A DNA stretch of 64,000 nucleotides. Origin: Trichuris trichiura (lineage: Eukaryota > Nematoda > Enoplea > Trichinellida > Trichuridae). Under the pieces are notes generated by a model. The model saw nothing but the letters and a program-made list of their open reading frames with translations. It was not told the DNA's origin and did no database searches. The stretch covers positions 4,104,001 to 4,168,000 of the forward strand of contig JBAJFE010000042.1 of the NCBI GenBank assembly GCA_037903355.1, read 5' to 3'. The translations under genes were made by a program, and so were the position numbers. Positions 45,601-52,689 of this stretch are shown one piece after another. The stretch's first letter is position 1. The number at the start of each line of letters is the position of its first letter.

Positions 45601-46130
45601 AATTTTTAGACCTTACGTATGTTGCGATGTTTGCGAAGGATGGTTTCATTGCGAGTGCGTCGGTCTAACTGCAGAAGCGGCGGAAGCAATCCCTTTGTAT
45701 GTCTGTAAGATTTGCGATGAGAAGAGAGATGTAAATGCCATGGTGAAGCAACTTACAAGCGCAGATTACGGCAAACTGGAAAACTTGGTTGTCGATCTTT
45801 TGGATCACAAGATGTCTTGGCCTTTCAGAGGTACTAGTAGTGGCGACGTTTCTCCATCGTATAACAAGCTTCAGCCAGATACACCAGGTATGTTGAGACT
45901 TTATATTGCATTAAGAAGAAAGTTCACGTTCCACAGGTCTTCGTACAATTTTGGATGGAGTAATGCAACACAGTTACTGTACTCTGTCTGATTTCGCTGT
46001 GGACATGGCCAAAGTGTTCAATGGTGTCCGGAGGCGCTACGGCACGAACGCATCGGAATTCCAGTGTGCTAATGTTATCGAAGCGCTGTTTACGGAAAAG
46101 CTGAGGTCCATAAAAGCAACACTGTTGTAG
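24646..46130 (+). CDS. BPTF: BPTF / NURF301 ortholog, NURF chromatin remodelling subunit
   Basis: BPTF is the large scaffold of the NURF complex. It binds the ISWI ATPase through its DDT/WHIM region and reads histone H3K4me3 and acetyl-lysine through PHD and bromodomains in the nucleus. I joined 23 exons with consistent phases, 1852 residues: 24646-25009, 25058-25344, 25467-25729, 28259-28391, 28439-28560, 28598-28944, 28990-29198, 29239-29361, 36514-37096, 37152-37772, 37823-37955, 38006-38235, 40553-40715, 40766-40928, 40978-41348, 41396-41451, 41514-41586, 43029-43260, 44855-44945, 44990-45338, 45387-45560, 45610-45887, 45937-46130. Domain order matches the family, though the protein is much shorter than the vertebrate form (about 3000). 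The N-terminal start and the intron at 40929-40977 are the least certain; every other join is supported by family alignment or phase. Confidence 0.9.
25058..25729 (+). CDS. BPTF: BPTF exons 2-3: DDT domain
   Basis: Residues about 135-300. PSSEDLLLPNEHLFGALEVY, LSPFLFESFCAALM and LHLALLRAIFRDEDSS-type words are the DDT signature (the sequence has IHLALLRAIFRDEDSS). Exon 3 continues EVLRRYLESDQRF and ends NDDHC R, directly before the PHD finger, exactly as in the animal family. The upstream exon is acidic and Ser-rich. DDT domains contact ISWI and DNA. Confidence 0.9.
26830..27785 (-). pseudogene. Pogo-family transposase relic in BPTF intron 3
   Basis: The minus strand reads GNMDETPIFFDMIGSRTVDS (first catalytic Asp in MDET), SWLANGMKLKPMVIFKRK, WIDNIW, LLVWDSFRSH (second Asp), KTAVIPGG, then after a stop INKPFKGYMREEWKEWM and ending VIKSFQKC and EDTEDDQM in shifted frames. 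The usual VPPGLTS-type stretch before the third catalytic residue is altered. Frameshifts and stops make it dead. It lies antisense to BPTF. Confidence 0.8.
28259..28391 (+). CDS. BPTF: BPTF exon 4: N-terminal PHD finger
   Basis: The exon completes a C4HC3 zinc finger: HCRDCGKFGDLLCCTTC, then AVYHLRC and STWRCSIC. It reads in phase from the preceding exon (CG|A splits an Arg codon across a 2529-nt intron) and ends LKHE. The open frame here is under 50 codons, so it is easily missed. The next exon begins LPGVTDC, the family's expected continuation. Confidence 0.9.
28439..29361 (+). CDS. BPTF: BPTF exons 5-8: region between PHD finger and WHIM
   Basis: Exon 5 encodes EPWGYDNHGRRFWFIARRLF, which matches the family's GYD..RRKYWFLNRR. 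A 37-nt intron (28561-28597) leads to SEDDARGIVSYYSTLEQFYD, and exons 7-8, over 45- and 40-nt introns, give AFKLGMEGTF, RAEEHRKYKYISEKFHVDEE and GQFK. The introns are so short that a long frame reads through the first and second in the wrong phase and imitates a secreted protein. The donor GTCAAG at 29199 is weak and is the least certain of these joins. Confidence 0.85.
30215..30400 (+). repeat. Dispersed repeat, copy 1, ending in a hammerhead-like motif
   Basis: Resembles 49035-49226 over about 190 bp (shared words GGCTCACGAT, CTGACAG, GTTGG, CAGTC and their order). It ends GCGCTGATGACGGGTCATGG followed by TTCGACCTGAAAT: CTGATGA at 30369-30375 and GAAA at 30393-30396, with GGTC/GACC able to pair between them. 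No coding capacity. Confidence 0.5.
32317..32344 (-). ncRNA. Hammerhead-like motif at the Penelope 3' repeat
   Basis: The minus strand reads CTGAAGA (32344-32338), a hairpin CGGGTC..GACCCG, then AAAGCTCC and GGAGTT, in which AGCTCC/GGAGTT can form a short closing helix. This is the order of a type I hammerhead (core strand, helix II, GAAA, tiny helix III). The first base after CTGAAGA is C, so helix II either has a bulge or uses the G of GAAA. Activity is uncertain. Confidence 0.45.
32473..34579 (-). CDS. Penelope reverse transcriptase with GIY-YIG endonuclease
   Basis: Read from 34579: a linker, then RT motifs ELRNQPNRIITKPDKGNKIV, ASNFRPPELYGLPKVHKPG and PMRPIVSTINS; ILVSYDVKELFPSIPI carries the first catalytic Asp, SGVPMGSPLSPVLAETFM follows, and the active site is FKRYVDDIFVI. 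After a His/Cys-containing connector comes the GIY-YIG nuclease: GLVYAVECSCSGIYIGETG, LEHRFNEHLKKL and, after a frameshift near 32790, LRRIKEALYIRHN with the conserved Glu. Without the shift the endonuclease is cut short. Confidence 0.9.
34771..35037 (-). pseudogene. Penelope N-terminal segment
   Basis: MKTYAPVPRNNIFKTIQG to KAGLTQSQLTFLLKCRDH and LPKCFQLKWG is the conserved N-terminal region of Penelope proteins. It is separated from the RT frame by a shift and by a stop near 34620, so the original single protein is now in pieces. Confidence 0.7.
35116..35285 (+). repeat. Half-copy of the 58.7-59.0 kb palindromic repeat
   Basis: Begins CACTGCTGACGACGGAACAC, continues GAGCAGTTCCGAAACGT, and runs through TTCGTTGGTAGGGCATTTTG and AAGTTTACTTACAGATACAT to CCCGTGAACCAGAGAAA. 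It matches the right arm of 58694-59028. Its first 40 bp are a hammerhead-like motif (CTGACGA 35130-35136, GAAA 35155-35158) with GGAAC/GTTCC pairing. It directly abuts the Penelope repeat. Confidence 0.65.
36514..37772 (+). CDS. BPTF: BPTF exons 9-10: WHIM-like region
   Basis: Exon 9 starts WPCGFSRSEGS and contains LMHPLWWREQRADWLKTLD, EVWYQGLGYSRLWRQTA, REERNNQ and KHQIWKLKHEQYRISG, the block that in BPTF packs with DDT against ISWI. A 55-nt intron follows. Exon 10 carries LVNVSDGIRVHSVYFKKAKE, LLDSLLNTLECKREVSPFVA and ends LTRLARRGPDDELDGFNC, all in family order. About 80 residues between WIWI and RCPPK are poorly conserved. Confidence 0.9.
37823..38235 (+). CDS. BPTF: BPTF exons 11-12: conserved YPSPRP block
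   Basis: AKAGWNWLYPSPRPTVQTCW and RWRLATQR match the family's strongly conserved block. A 50-nt intron then gives RWKEVLVKMP and KDLPPFGLCCVYMTRYHRL, the counterpart of the family's DVGPYGIRSEYCIRK. The end is acidic (SSELDDDDF). Donor G|GTAAGT at 38236. Confidence 0.9.
38236..40552. other. BPTF intron 12
   Basis: 2317 nt, donor GTAAGT, acceptor TTTGCAG. A copy of GCTGAAGACGGGAAC..GCGAAAG lies on the minus strand at about 39020-39056, a further hammerhead-like relic. No gene seen. Confidence 0.7.
40553..41586 (+). CDS. BPTF: BPTF exons 13-17: Ser/Thr-rich middle
   Basis: Exon 13 has WQLRKRKQKESQRADG and FVWHDESVFLFWEVKNYW, the equivalent of the family's TWVAEEELELWEIRAF. A 50-nt intron leads to a low-complexity stretch rich in Ser, Thr, Pro and Val (NSSPLSRRSILAKPTIL, GTTVTTIPTNTS) that corresponds to the long disordered region of the vertebrate protein, here only about 220 residues. 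The intron at 40929-40977 uses GTCTCA; an alternative, GTGAGT at 40951 with CAG at 40981, also keeps the frame. Confidence 0.75.
43029..43260 (+). CDS. BPTF: BPTF exon 18: basic coiled region
   Basis: VLLEIVNKVVENERRQKMVR, RRIYWKKYRLRAKAKQ and QRLNREKLKSTIEN form a highly charged helical segment. It aligns to the family's VCNQVMKYILDKIDKEEK and the following basic helix. It joins exon 17 in phase (TG|T) over 1442 nt and leaves in phase 0 at ATG|GTAGGT. Confidence 0.8.
43261..44854. other. BPTF intron 18
   Basis: 1594 nt. An open frame at 43836-44135 lies in it but does not splice in phase with exon 18, and I do not recognise its product. Otherwise AT-rich non-coding sequence. Confidence 0.6.
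44855..45560 (+). CDS. BPTF: BPTF exons 19-21: linker and first C-terminal PHD finger
   Basis: Exons 19 and 20 give a basic, disordered linker (RIPLPLRRPSPKRPIHVIW, SHPAKKRSVLRRASKE). The PHD finger is split by a 48-nt intron (45339-45386): FFCACCNSPYNSDK then FYIACSLCSRWFHGICV and ISWHCRDCQ, a complete C4HC3 set. Exon 21 ends ELHCICRTPYDES, the start of the next finger. Confidence 0.9.
45610..46130 (+). CDS. BPTF: BPTF exons 22-23: second PHD finger and degenerate bromodomain
   Basis: The PHD finger continues PYVCCDVCEGWFHCECV to YVCKIC; aromatic residues in TPY, PY and GW, expected for a H3K4me3 cage, are retained. The bromodomain follows: ADYGKLENLVVDLLDHKMSW, PF, then a ZA loop of the same length as in human BPTF keeping PSY but with Asn for the second Tyr, then FAVDMAKVFNGVRRRYGTNA and SEFQCANVIEALF. 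At the acetyl-lysine-contacting Asn (RYYNP in vertebrates) this protein has Tyr (RRRYG). Stop TAG at 46128-46130. Confidence 0.9.
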
Positions 46131-46549
46131 GTGTTGCCATTCTTACCTTCCCTTCAATCAGTGTCGTTCAAGATGAAAACTTTCGATTTCTCCCTCTGCC
46201 CTATGATCTGTAACATCTGTGGACTCTTTGTTCCATCAAATGTTCGATCGACCAAAGAAACGCTTGTCATTTTTTTCTTTCTCGCAGCAGAAACGGCAGC
46301 GTATCTCCCACGTCTCTGTGTCCATGCCCAGAATTTAAGATTCTTTGAGCGTAATGTACTTTTGATGAACGATTGAACTTTTTATATTATACCAACTACT
46401 TCAATGTCTGCTTTATTTACGATGCAAGTATGGGCATTATACTGGTATTGCTCATTTGCGTCTGTTAGGTGATATATGTTTTCGTTCATGCCAAGATTTA
46501 TTAGTTTACTTTGTTGTGTTCCTAGAACACTAAAGCAGTAACCAAAGTA
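46131..46549. other. BPTF 3' flank, nothing recognised
   Basis: Probably the 3' UTR and spacer. No coding sequence supported and no clear AATAAA close to the stop. Confidence 0.3.
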
Positions 46550-46734
46550 CAGTAAAACCCGCGAAGTTGACCACTCCTATATGTGTCCACCTCCCTAAGT
46601 TGACCGAATTTTGGCCAGTTGATTTGTCCGCACATTAGCCGAGCCACTTCCACCCACTTCCTATATGTTGACTACCTGCTATGTTGACCAGTTTTCCACA
46701 GTCGTTGGGTGGTCAACTTACGGGGTTTCAACTG
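46550..46734. mobile_element. Pogo-type MITE, copy 3 (185 bp)
   Basis: Begins CAGTAAAACCCGCGAAGTTG and ends CAACTTACGGGGTTTCAACTG, flanked by TA on both sides. Internal words (CTCCCTAAGTTGACCGAATT, GTTGATTTGTCCGCAC, TGTTGACCAG) are shared with the copies at 3886 (in reverse) and 5771. Confidence 0.8.
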
Positions 46735-46736
46735 TA

Positions 46737-48190
46737 GTTCGTTTTAAATGCTTGAGTGGTTCGGCCAGGATAATTCGTTGCGTTAGAAATTGTGTTGCTG
46801 GCTTATTTGTTTATGCTTAAGGCGGAAGTGTTGCAGCGGGCTCATTACTAAATGAACCGGGTTGTGAAAGCCACGATACATTTACAAGGAGTATTCGGCT
46901 TACAATGGGCTTGTGGGCTGTACACATTCTCTTTGAAATGTATATTTTGTTCTTTCCTAATGCTAGCGGCCAGCCTTACAGTAGTCTCATGATGCTGCCC
47001 TGGTGCAGTGAGCTGCAATTCGGCCAGCTACGTAATCACTGGGATAGTCCAAGATAAATGTACTAACTGTTTCATGGATATTTTGCTTTGTAGTTCTCCA
47101 TTCCATCATGTCTCGGTATATGGCTTGCTCGATAGTGGGACAGCGTGGTTTCATTTCATTCATGTGAGTCGTTTTCTCTTGCTAAAGGTCAGTAGCGATA
47201 AGTGCACATAGCTAAGGAACGAATGCTAAACTAATGGATTACAGACGGCTATCGGTAAGAACGAGAAAGATAGCCATAAATGTTTATTGTATTAGAGCCT
47301 TCAGAACACGTTTCCCGTCTTTGTATAGATGTTCGGTGTTCTTTTAACACTCGCGCAAAGGTTCGCGTCGATCTGTAGGAACAGTGAATTTTGAGTGCTC
47401 CAATGATTAAGTTACACAGAACGAGTGTTTTCATTCTTACTTATAACTGTCAACTCACGTGTTGGTTAAGTATCTGTTCTTTTATCACTAACACAGTTCG
47501 CCGTAAGGAGGTAACGCCATGATATGCGTTAATAACGTGGAATCCCATATCTGCGAAGCCTCTGTCGTATTTTCTGCTTGTTTTTAAAAGAATAAAAGGA
47601 AGAGGACTAAAGTGATTGATTACCCTTGAGACGAAACTAAAAGTTATTGCGCTGCATGAAAATAGTAAAGTGCTAATGGACATGTCCGTAAGCTACGACT
47701 TCCGCAATCGGCGATTTCAACAATTTTGGAAGACTAAAAGTGAATAGCTGATGCAGTGAAATAATTAACATAAATTAGATCTGCTTTCGTCACTAAAAAA
47801 AGAACTGGGCTGGTTGATGATATTGAAAAATACTTTTCATATGAATGGAATGTCAGATACCGAAGGACGTTCTTCTGAATCTTACGACAGTCCAGACAAA
47901 GGCGAAAAGTTTTCTTAACATGATAAAAGAATGACGCGCAGATCCTACGCATGTGCAAATGTTTAGTCGTGGGTGGTTTCAGCTTTTCAAAAGGCGTCAT
48001 AATTTCCATAATATAATGGTCAGTGATGAGATAGCATGTGCTGATATTCAAAAGGTTATAGCATTTAAAGATAAGCAGGTCAGATAATTGCAGGAAAAAT
48101 ATTTGCCAGAACAAAGATACAGTGCCAGTGAAACCAGCTTGTTCTGGGAGCGTTTGTTGGACTGTACTCACATTCAGCAATAGCACAAAA
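46737..48190. other. No gene recognised
   Basis: Short open frames only; none with family resemblance or splice context. Confidence 0.3.
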
Positions 48191-48965
48191 CAATGCCAGA
48201 GCACAACGTCATTACAGACCGCGTAACGTTGGTTTTGGCAGAAAGCGTAGCAGGATTCAAACTAAAGCCCTTCCTGAATCCTATACCTTTGAAAAAATTC
48301 AATAAGAATAGGCTTTCTGTTTTTTATCTCCATAAAAAGAAAGCTTGGCTGACACTAGCGCTTAATTGGAGACCAGTTTTTGTACTATTTTGTCCCAGAG
48401 ATGAGAGATTGTTGCATGCAAAAGAACGTGCGGTTCAGGATTCGTTTGATGACGTTAAAGAATGCAGCAGCACATCCCTGATACATTAGTGGCATGGATC
48501 CTGACACAAAGGTTGCTAATTTGCCGCCAAACATGACTGCACTTACTCATTCAATTGACTGGGGGGCAATAGCCACTTTCAAAGCATATTACTAACTGCT
48601 GACTTTTGATTCCCTTCTAGTGCGACTAGATCTGGCTGGGTACTCCATAAGCTTTGGAAAGATTTTAGTACTGTAAATGCTATTCACATGCCGATGCTGC
48701 ATGAAAAAAGTCATAGAGCACTGTATGAAAGGCATTTGGAGGAAGGTTTTGAAAACACTGGTGAACGCGTTCAAAAATTTTAACAAACCCTCCGCAGCTC
48801 ATGAAATGGTGAGCGATAAGCTGGTGACACAGAGAACTCCTGAGCAGGTGATCTTGGTGCCTGCCAAGAACTGTTATATGCGCTGAAAACTGCCAGAAGG
48901 GCGGGACTGAAAGCTTCGCAGAAATGTTGTGGTGCTAAAGAACAGGATTTCATTAATAAAGAAAA
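48191..48965 (+). pseudogene. Tigger/pogo-type transposase relic
   Basis: The plus strand reads DRVTLVLAESVAGFKLKPFL and VFYLHKKKAWLT, then the catalytic-region phrase NLPPNMTALTHSIDWGAIAT followed by FKAYY, and a C-terminal LWKDFSTVNAIHM, with several stops and shifts. These are Tigger DDE motifs, with the normal QPLDQG changed to HSIDWG. No terminal repeats seen. Confidence 0.75.
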
Positions 48966-48989
48966 ATACTTCATTTTTTGAAAAACATT

Positions 48990-49500
48990 TTACGGTTTTA
49001 ACCCGTTCACCCGTAAGTCGTTGCTCCGTCGCCGTAAGTCGGTTGGGAGCTCGCTCTGACGTCTGAATGACTAGGTGGGGCCAAAGCTCGATGGCTCACG
49101 ATAGAGCTGACAGCTGCGGCTCTGGCCGAAGTTGGCCAGATAGAAGCGCTTGCAACCAGGAAGAGCAGCCCGACGGTGGACACTGTTTACGCTGAAGACG
49201 GTTCATGGCACGACCCGAAAGCTTCGTGTAGAGCGTTTATTAACTTCAATTAACGTTCTTCATAACTTCTTTATAAGGTATGTTCTCTTGCCCGTTGATG
49301 GAGTCTGGAATTAAACCGAAGCAAATGTCCTACCAACGGATGGATGAGCAATTATTAAGGAAAAATTCAGAACAATCACTTAACAGATTCGTAGCTTTCA
49401 AGACTAACCTTGTCCCGTCGTCAGCGATGGTGGTAATGTCTAGTCGTCAGCAACATGGTAGAAATAATGGTAATGCCCAGTCGTCAGCGACATGGTAATG
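48990..49500 (+). repeat. Dispersed repeat, copy 2, with two hammerhead-like motifs
   Basis: 49035-49226 resembles 30215-30400 and ends GCTGAAGACGGTTCATGGCA followed by CGACCCGAAAGCTTCG (CTGAAGA 49192-49198, GAAA 49217-49220). About 50 bp further on, the sequence matches one arm of the 58.7-kb palindrome (CCTACCAACGGATGGATGAG), ending in an inverted motif at 49424-49396 on the minus strand (CTGACGACGGGACAAGG then CTTGAAAGCTACG). A short duplication of GTCGTCAGC.ATGGTA-type words follows to 49497. Confidence 0.5.
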
Positions 49501-52500
49501 AAATCTTCGGGACGAACTTTTCAAAATATTGCTCTGATTCTGTACTATGCTGACCGCTGATTCAGTGTCTTTTATTGCTCATCGTACCTGCAGCACCCTG
49601 GCTGTAATCGTTCTTCACTGCCGAGCTAACGCACTCTTGCTATGTTTAGTGTACCGTCTGTTTAACTGCTGTCAGCAGTTGTTAGTCGTCCTTTAAGTTG
49701 TTTAAGTTGAGTAAAACCAGAGTTTGGTTTTGTGACAAGTTCACCTTTGAAATTACTAGCGGAAGTTCCATCTGCTGAAAATTTTTCTTTTTGAATTTCA
49801 AGTTCTTCTGTATTGAACCGCACTTTGAATTTTTGTGCTAGCTAGAGATAGCCTTGTGAGAATTACATTGTAGTCAATAAAAGGAAGTACGGCTGTCTTT
49901 ATTTTTGCATTATCAGGCGGAATACGTTTTATAACAGCTGTGCTAACGCGGTGTTCCTACTCAGGATTGAGAATTACACAACGAGCATTGAACTGATTGG
50001 TTGATGCTTCATTTATTTATTCTGAATGTCCATTAGCTGAAGCCTAACTACCGTTTTTATAATTTCACTATTTCTTTAGGCCTATAAGTATAAACCTTTC
50101 AGCAATGCAGTTAAGCTATCGCTCTTACTTGAACAATTTATGTTAGGTTGATACGTTCAAAAATACGCATTTCTGATTGGATGATTTTCACCGTAATTTC
50201 TCCCACCTGCAGGAAAATTGTAATCTTAAAAATACTTTGGTAAACATTATGGCAAAATACCGTTCAGCTGACAATTAAACTACTGTATTTAACAGTGTTC
50301 GTGTTTGGTCACATGTAACCCCGCTTTAGATGAGATGAGCTGTCTCAAACCTTTCTGAAAAACTTCCATTTAACGCACCAGACTATCCATCACCTCGCCA
50401 CAAAACGTTCACGCTCGTTACGAAGAGTCATATGTTCAAAACTTTCAAGTGAATGCATGTAATAAAAGTTCAGCCGATATATGATTCAGCAAGCATAAAT
50501 CCCAGGAATCGTTATTTCCACTTCCTGAAATACCTCTAAAAATACGAACGTAGCATTAGCAATGACGAGTAGTCAGGTGGAAAACATTGAAGCTCACCGC
50601 TCGTTATCATGACAACTTCTGCCTCCTGCTGCAGTGTGCCTCCTAGAGAGTCTAATCGGCAGATTAGCTATCCTTTTAGTGCACATGCGATTTCCGAAGA
50701 GCAAGTTTAATACCGTAGAATCAGTTTGGTCTAATCTTTGACTGCGCGTAATTTTTGACGTCCTTCAGCACTTATTCTGCTTTCCAGTTCTATGCGTCCA
50801 GGAACAAATTGCAATTTTACTTACTGTGACTCAGTGAGAAGAACAGGAAATGCATTCATGTTTAACTATTGAATAAAGAGCCTGTTAACTGCGAATATGA
50901 GTGCACCTGGGTGCACATTTGCCTAATGCTCAGAAGTGCGAAAAAGTCGTCAATCTCTTGATTAGGGTTGCGTTACTGCTTCATATATATTCTCTGATGA
51001 ACGAATCTCAGAACGTCTTCATCGCAAAAGCAAGCATTGCACAGTGTGCGCTCTGTTCTGATTTTTAAGAATGCATCCATTCGTTGATCTAGTTTGTCCA
51101 GTTAGAGAAAGCAGTTCATCTAACAAAAAAGTGAGACGCTTCATTCATGTTAGGGAAAACAGTTTTAATGTAAAAGTAAGTAAGCAAGAAAGATAAATGT
51201 GCAGCTACTCTCTTTGATCATTTTTCAAAAGATTGTACTGCCTTTAGTGGCAGATTCTGAATTCGACATCATGAATAGGATATTTAGAAGCAATGGCATT
51301 CCATGAACCTACTAATTAATGCAACGCTGCCGTAGGAACTGGTCCGTAAAAGGCCATCATCTCTGCAAATACCTTAAACGAATTCATTGGACTTTTGTTG
51401 GCATACCAGCAAATTGATCACTATGTGTGCCATGTATTAACATGTATCTGTCTAGTCTGAAAATTTGCCTTGGAAATATAGTTCCTTCAAATGGAAAATT
51501 ATCTTTGTGAAAAGGATTCTTACAGTGTACAATGGGATCAAAAGTCATCAAAAGTCAAAATGATTATTCTTTCGCTAAGCACGATCAGTGGAGCGCTGAC
51601 TAAAGCAGTTTAGCTCGTGTTACTGAACTTGTTCACTAGATCTTGCTGCGGGACAGCTTAACTGATCTTCCTGGTGTCTTATGCTAATCGAAGGAGTACT
51701 CATTTTCTTCAATCAGCTAGTTTTTATTTTTTAATAACGTATAATTAGGGAGGAAACAAGCATGAAAGAATCAGAACCGCAATTATCGATAGGAACTGGA
51801 ACAGTACTTCTAATTTTTCGTTAATACGAAGCTTTCACAGGCATCCTGAAAATGAGCAGGATAACCTAGCGCTTATGCAGTTGAGCGCAACGCGAATTCC
51901 GTTCAAGAGTAAGTCAGAAGAAAATTCACGCAAAGCTACGTTTGCCGCTTGGGTTCTACTTCGTTCAATGTGACAAAACTATATTTACTGTAGAGTTGTC
52001 CTTTGAAAAAAATGGGGATTTTCTACAGATTAGAAATTCTGCGTATAACTGTTGACCTTCTGACTATTAACCATTAGCGGATAAGTTATTAGTAGCGTCT
52101 AATGTTACTGACCTGATTATGGATACGTATGAATGGATGCTTATTCAGATATCAAATTAGTTTTCATTCGCCATGTTGACTGAGATGTCTTCACACATTC
52201 AAACTATAGTTTTACGAGTGCATAAATTCTACACATTTGCCAGAAATAAATGAGTCTAGAATTGTCTGAATCTTTGCTTAGAAATACCCACCCGCAACCA
52301 TCTCCCTTTTTCTTGGCGCTAGCACGGTGCGATAATGCATTGGCAAAGAGAATGAGATCACTTAAAGAACGCGTCCAAAGTGCTCGTTGAAACTTATTGT
52401 ATTCTCTCATTGATTTAAAAATGGCTGCCGTTGGCAAAGAAACTGCTGTTAATGTCAGCTGACGTCTTGCGGTGTTTAGATAGAGCACGTGGGTTCTTTT

Positions 52501-52680
52501 GTCTGGTGAGCCATTTCAGTGAGTCTACCAAGAAGAAATTATATTAATCACTGCCACGGGATCATCCATTTATACGATTTTGAGACGTCCTTTTTCAGAG
52601 GAATAGTCTGCAACAAAAACGTTTGAAGAACTGACAAGTCCTAAAAAACTACTTTATGGCACAAACTTCGCTCATTTACA
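49501..52680. other. Gene desert, nothing recognised
   Basis: AT-rich, with only short open frames on both strands. No inverted repeats of note seen by eye. Confidence 0.35.
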
Positions 52681-52689
52681 AATGATTTT

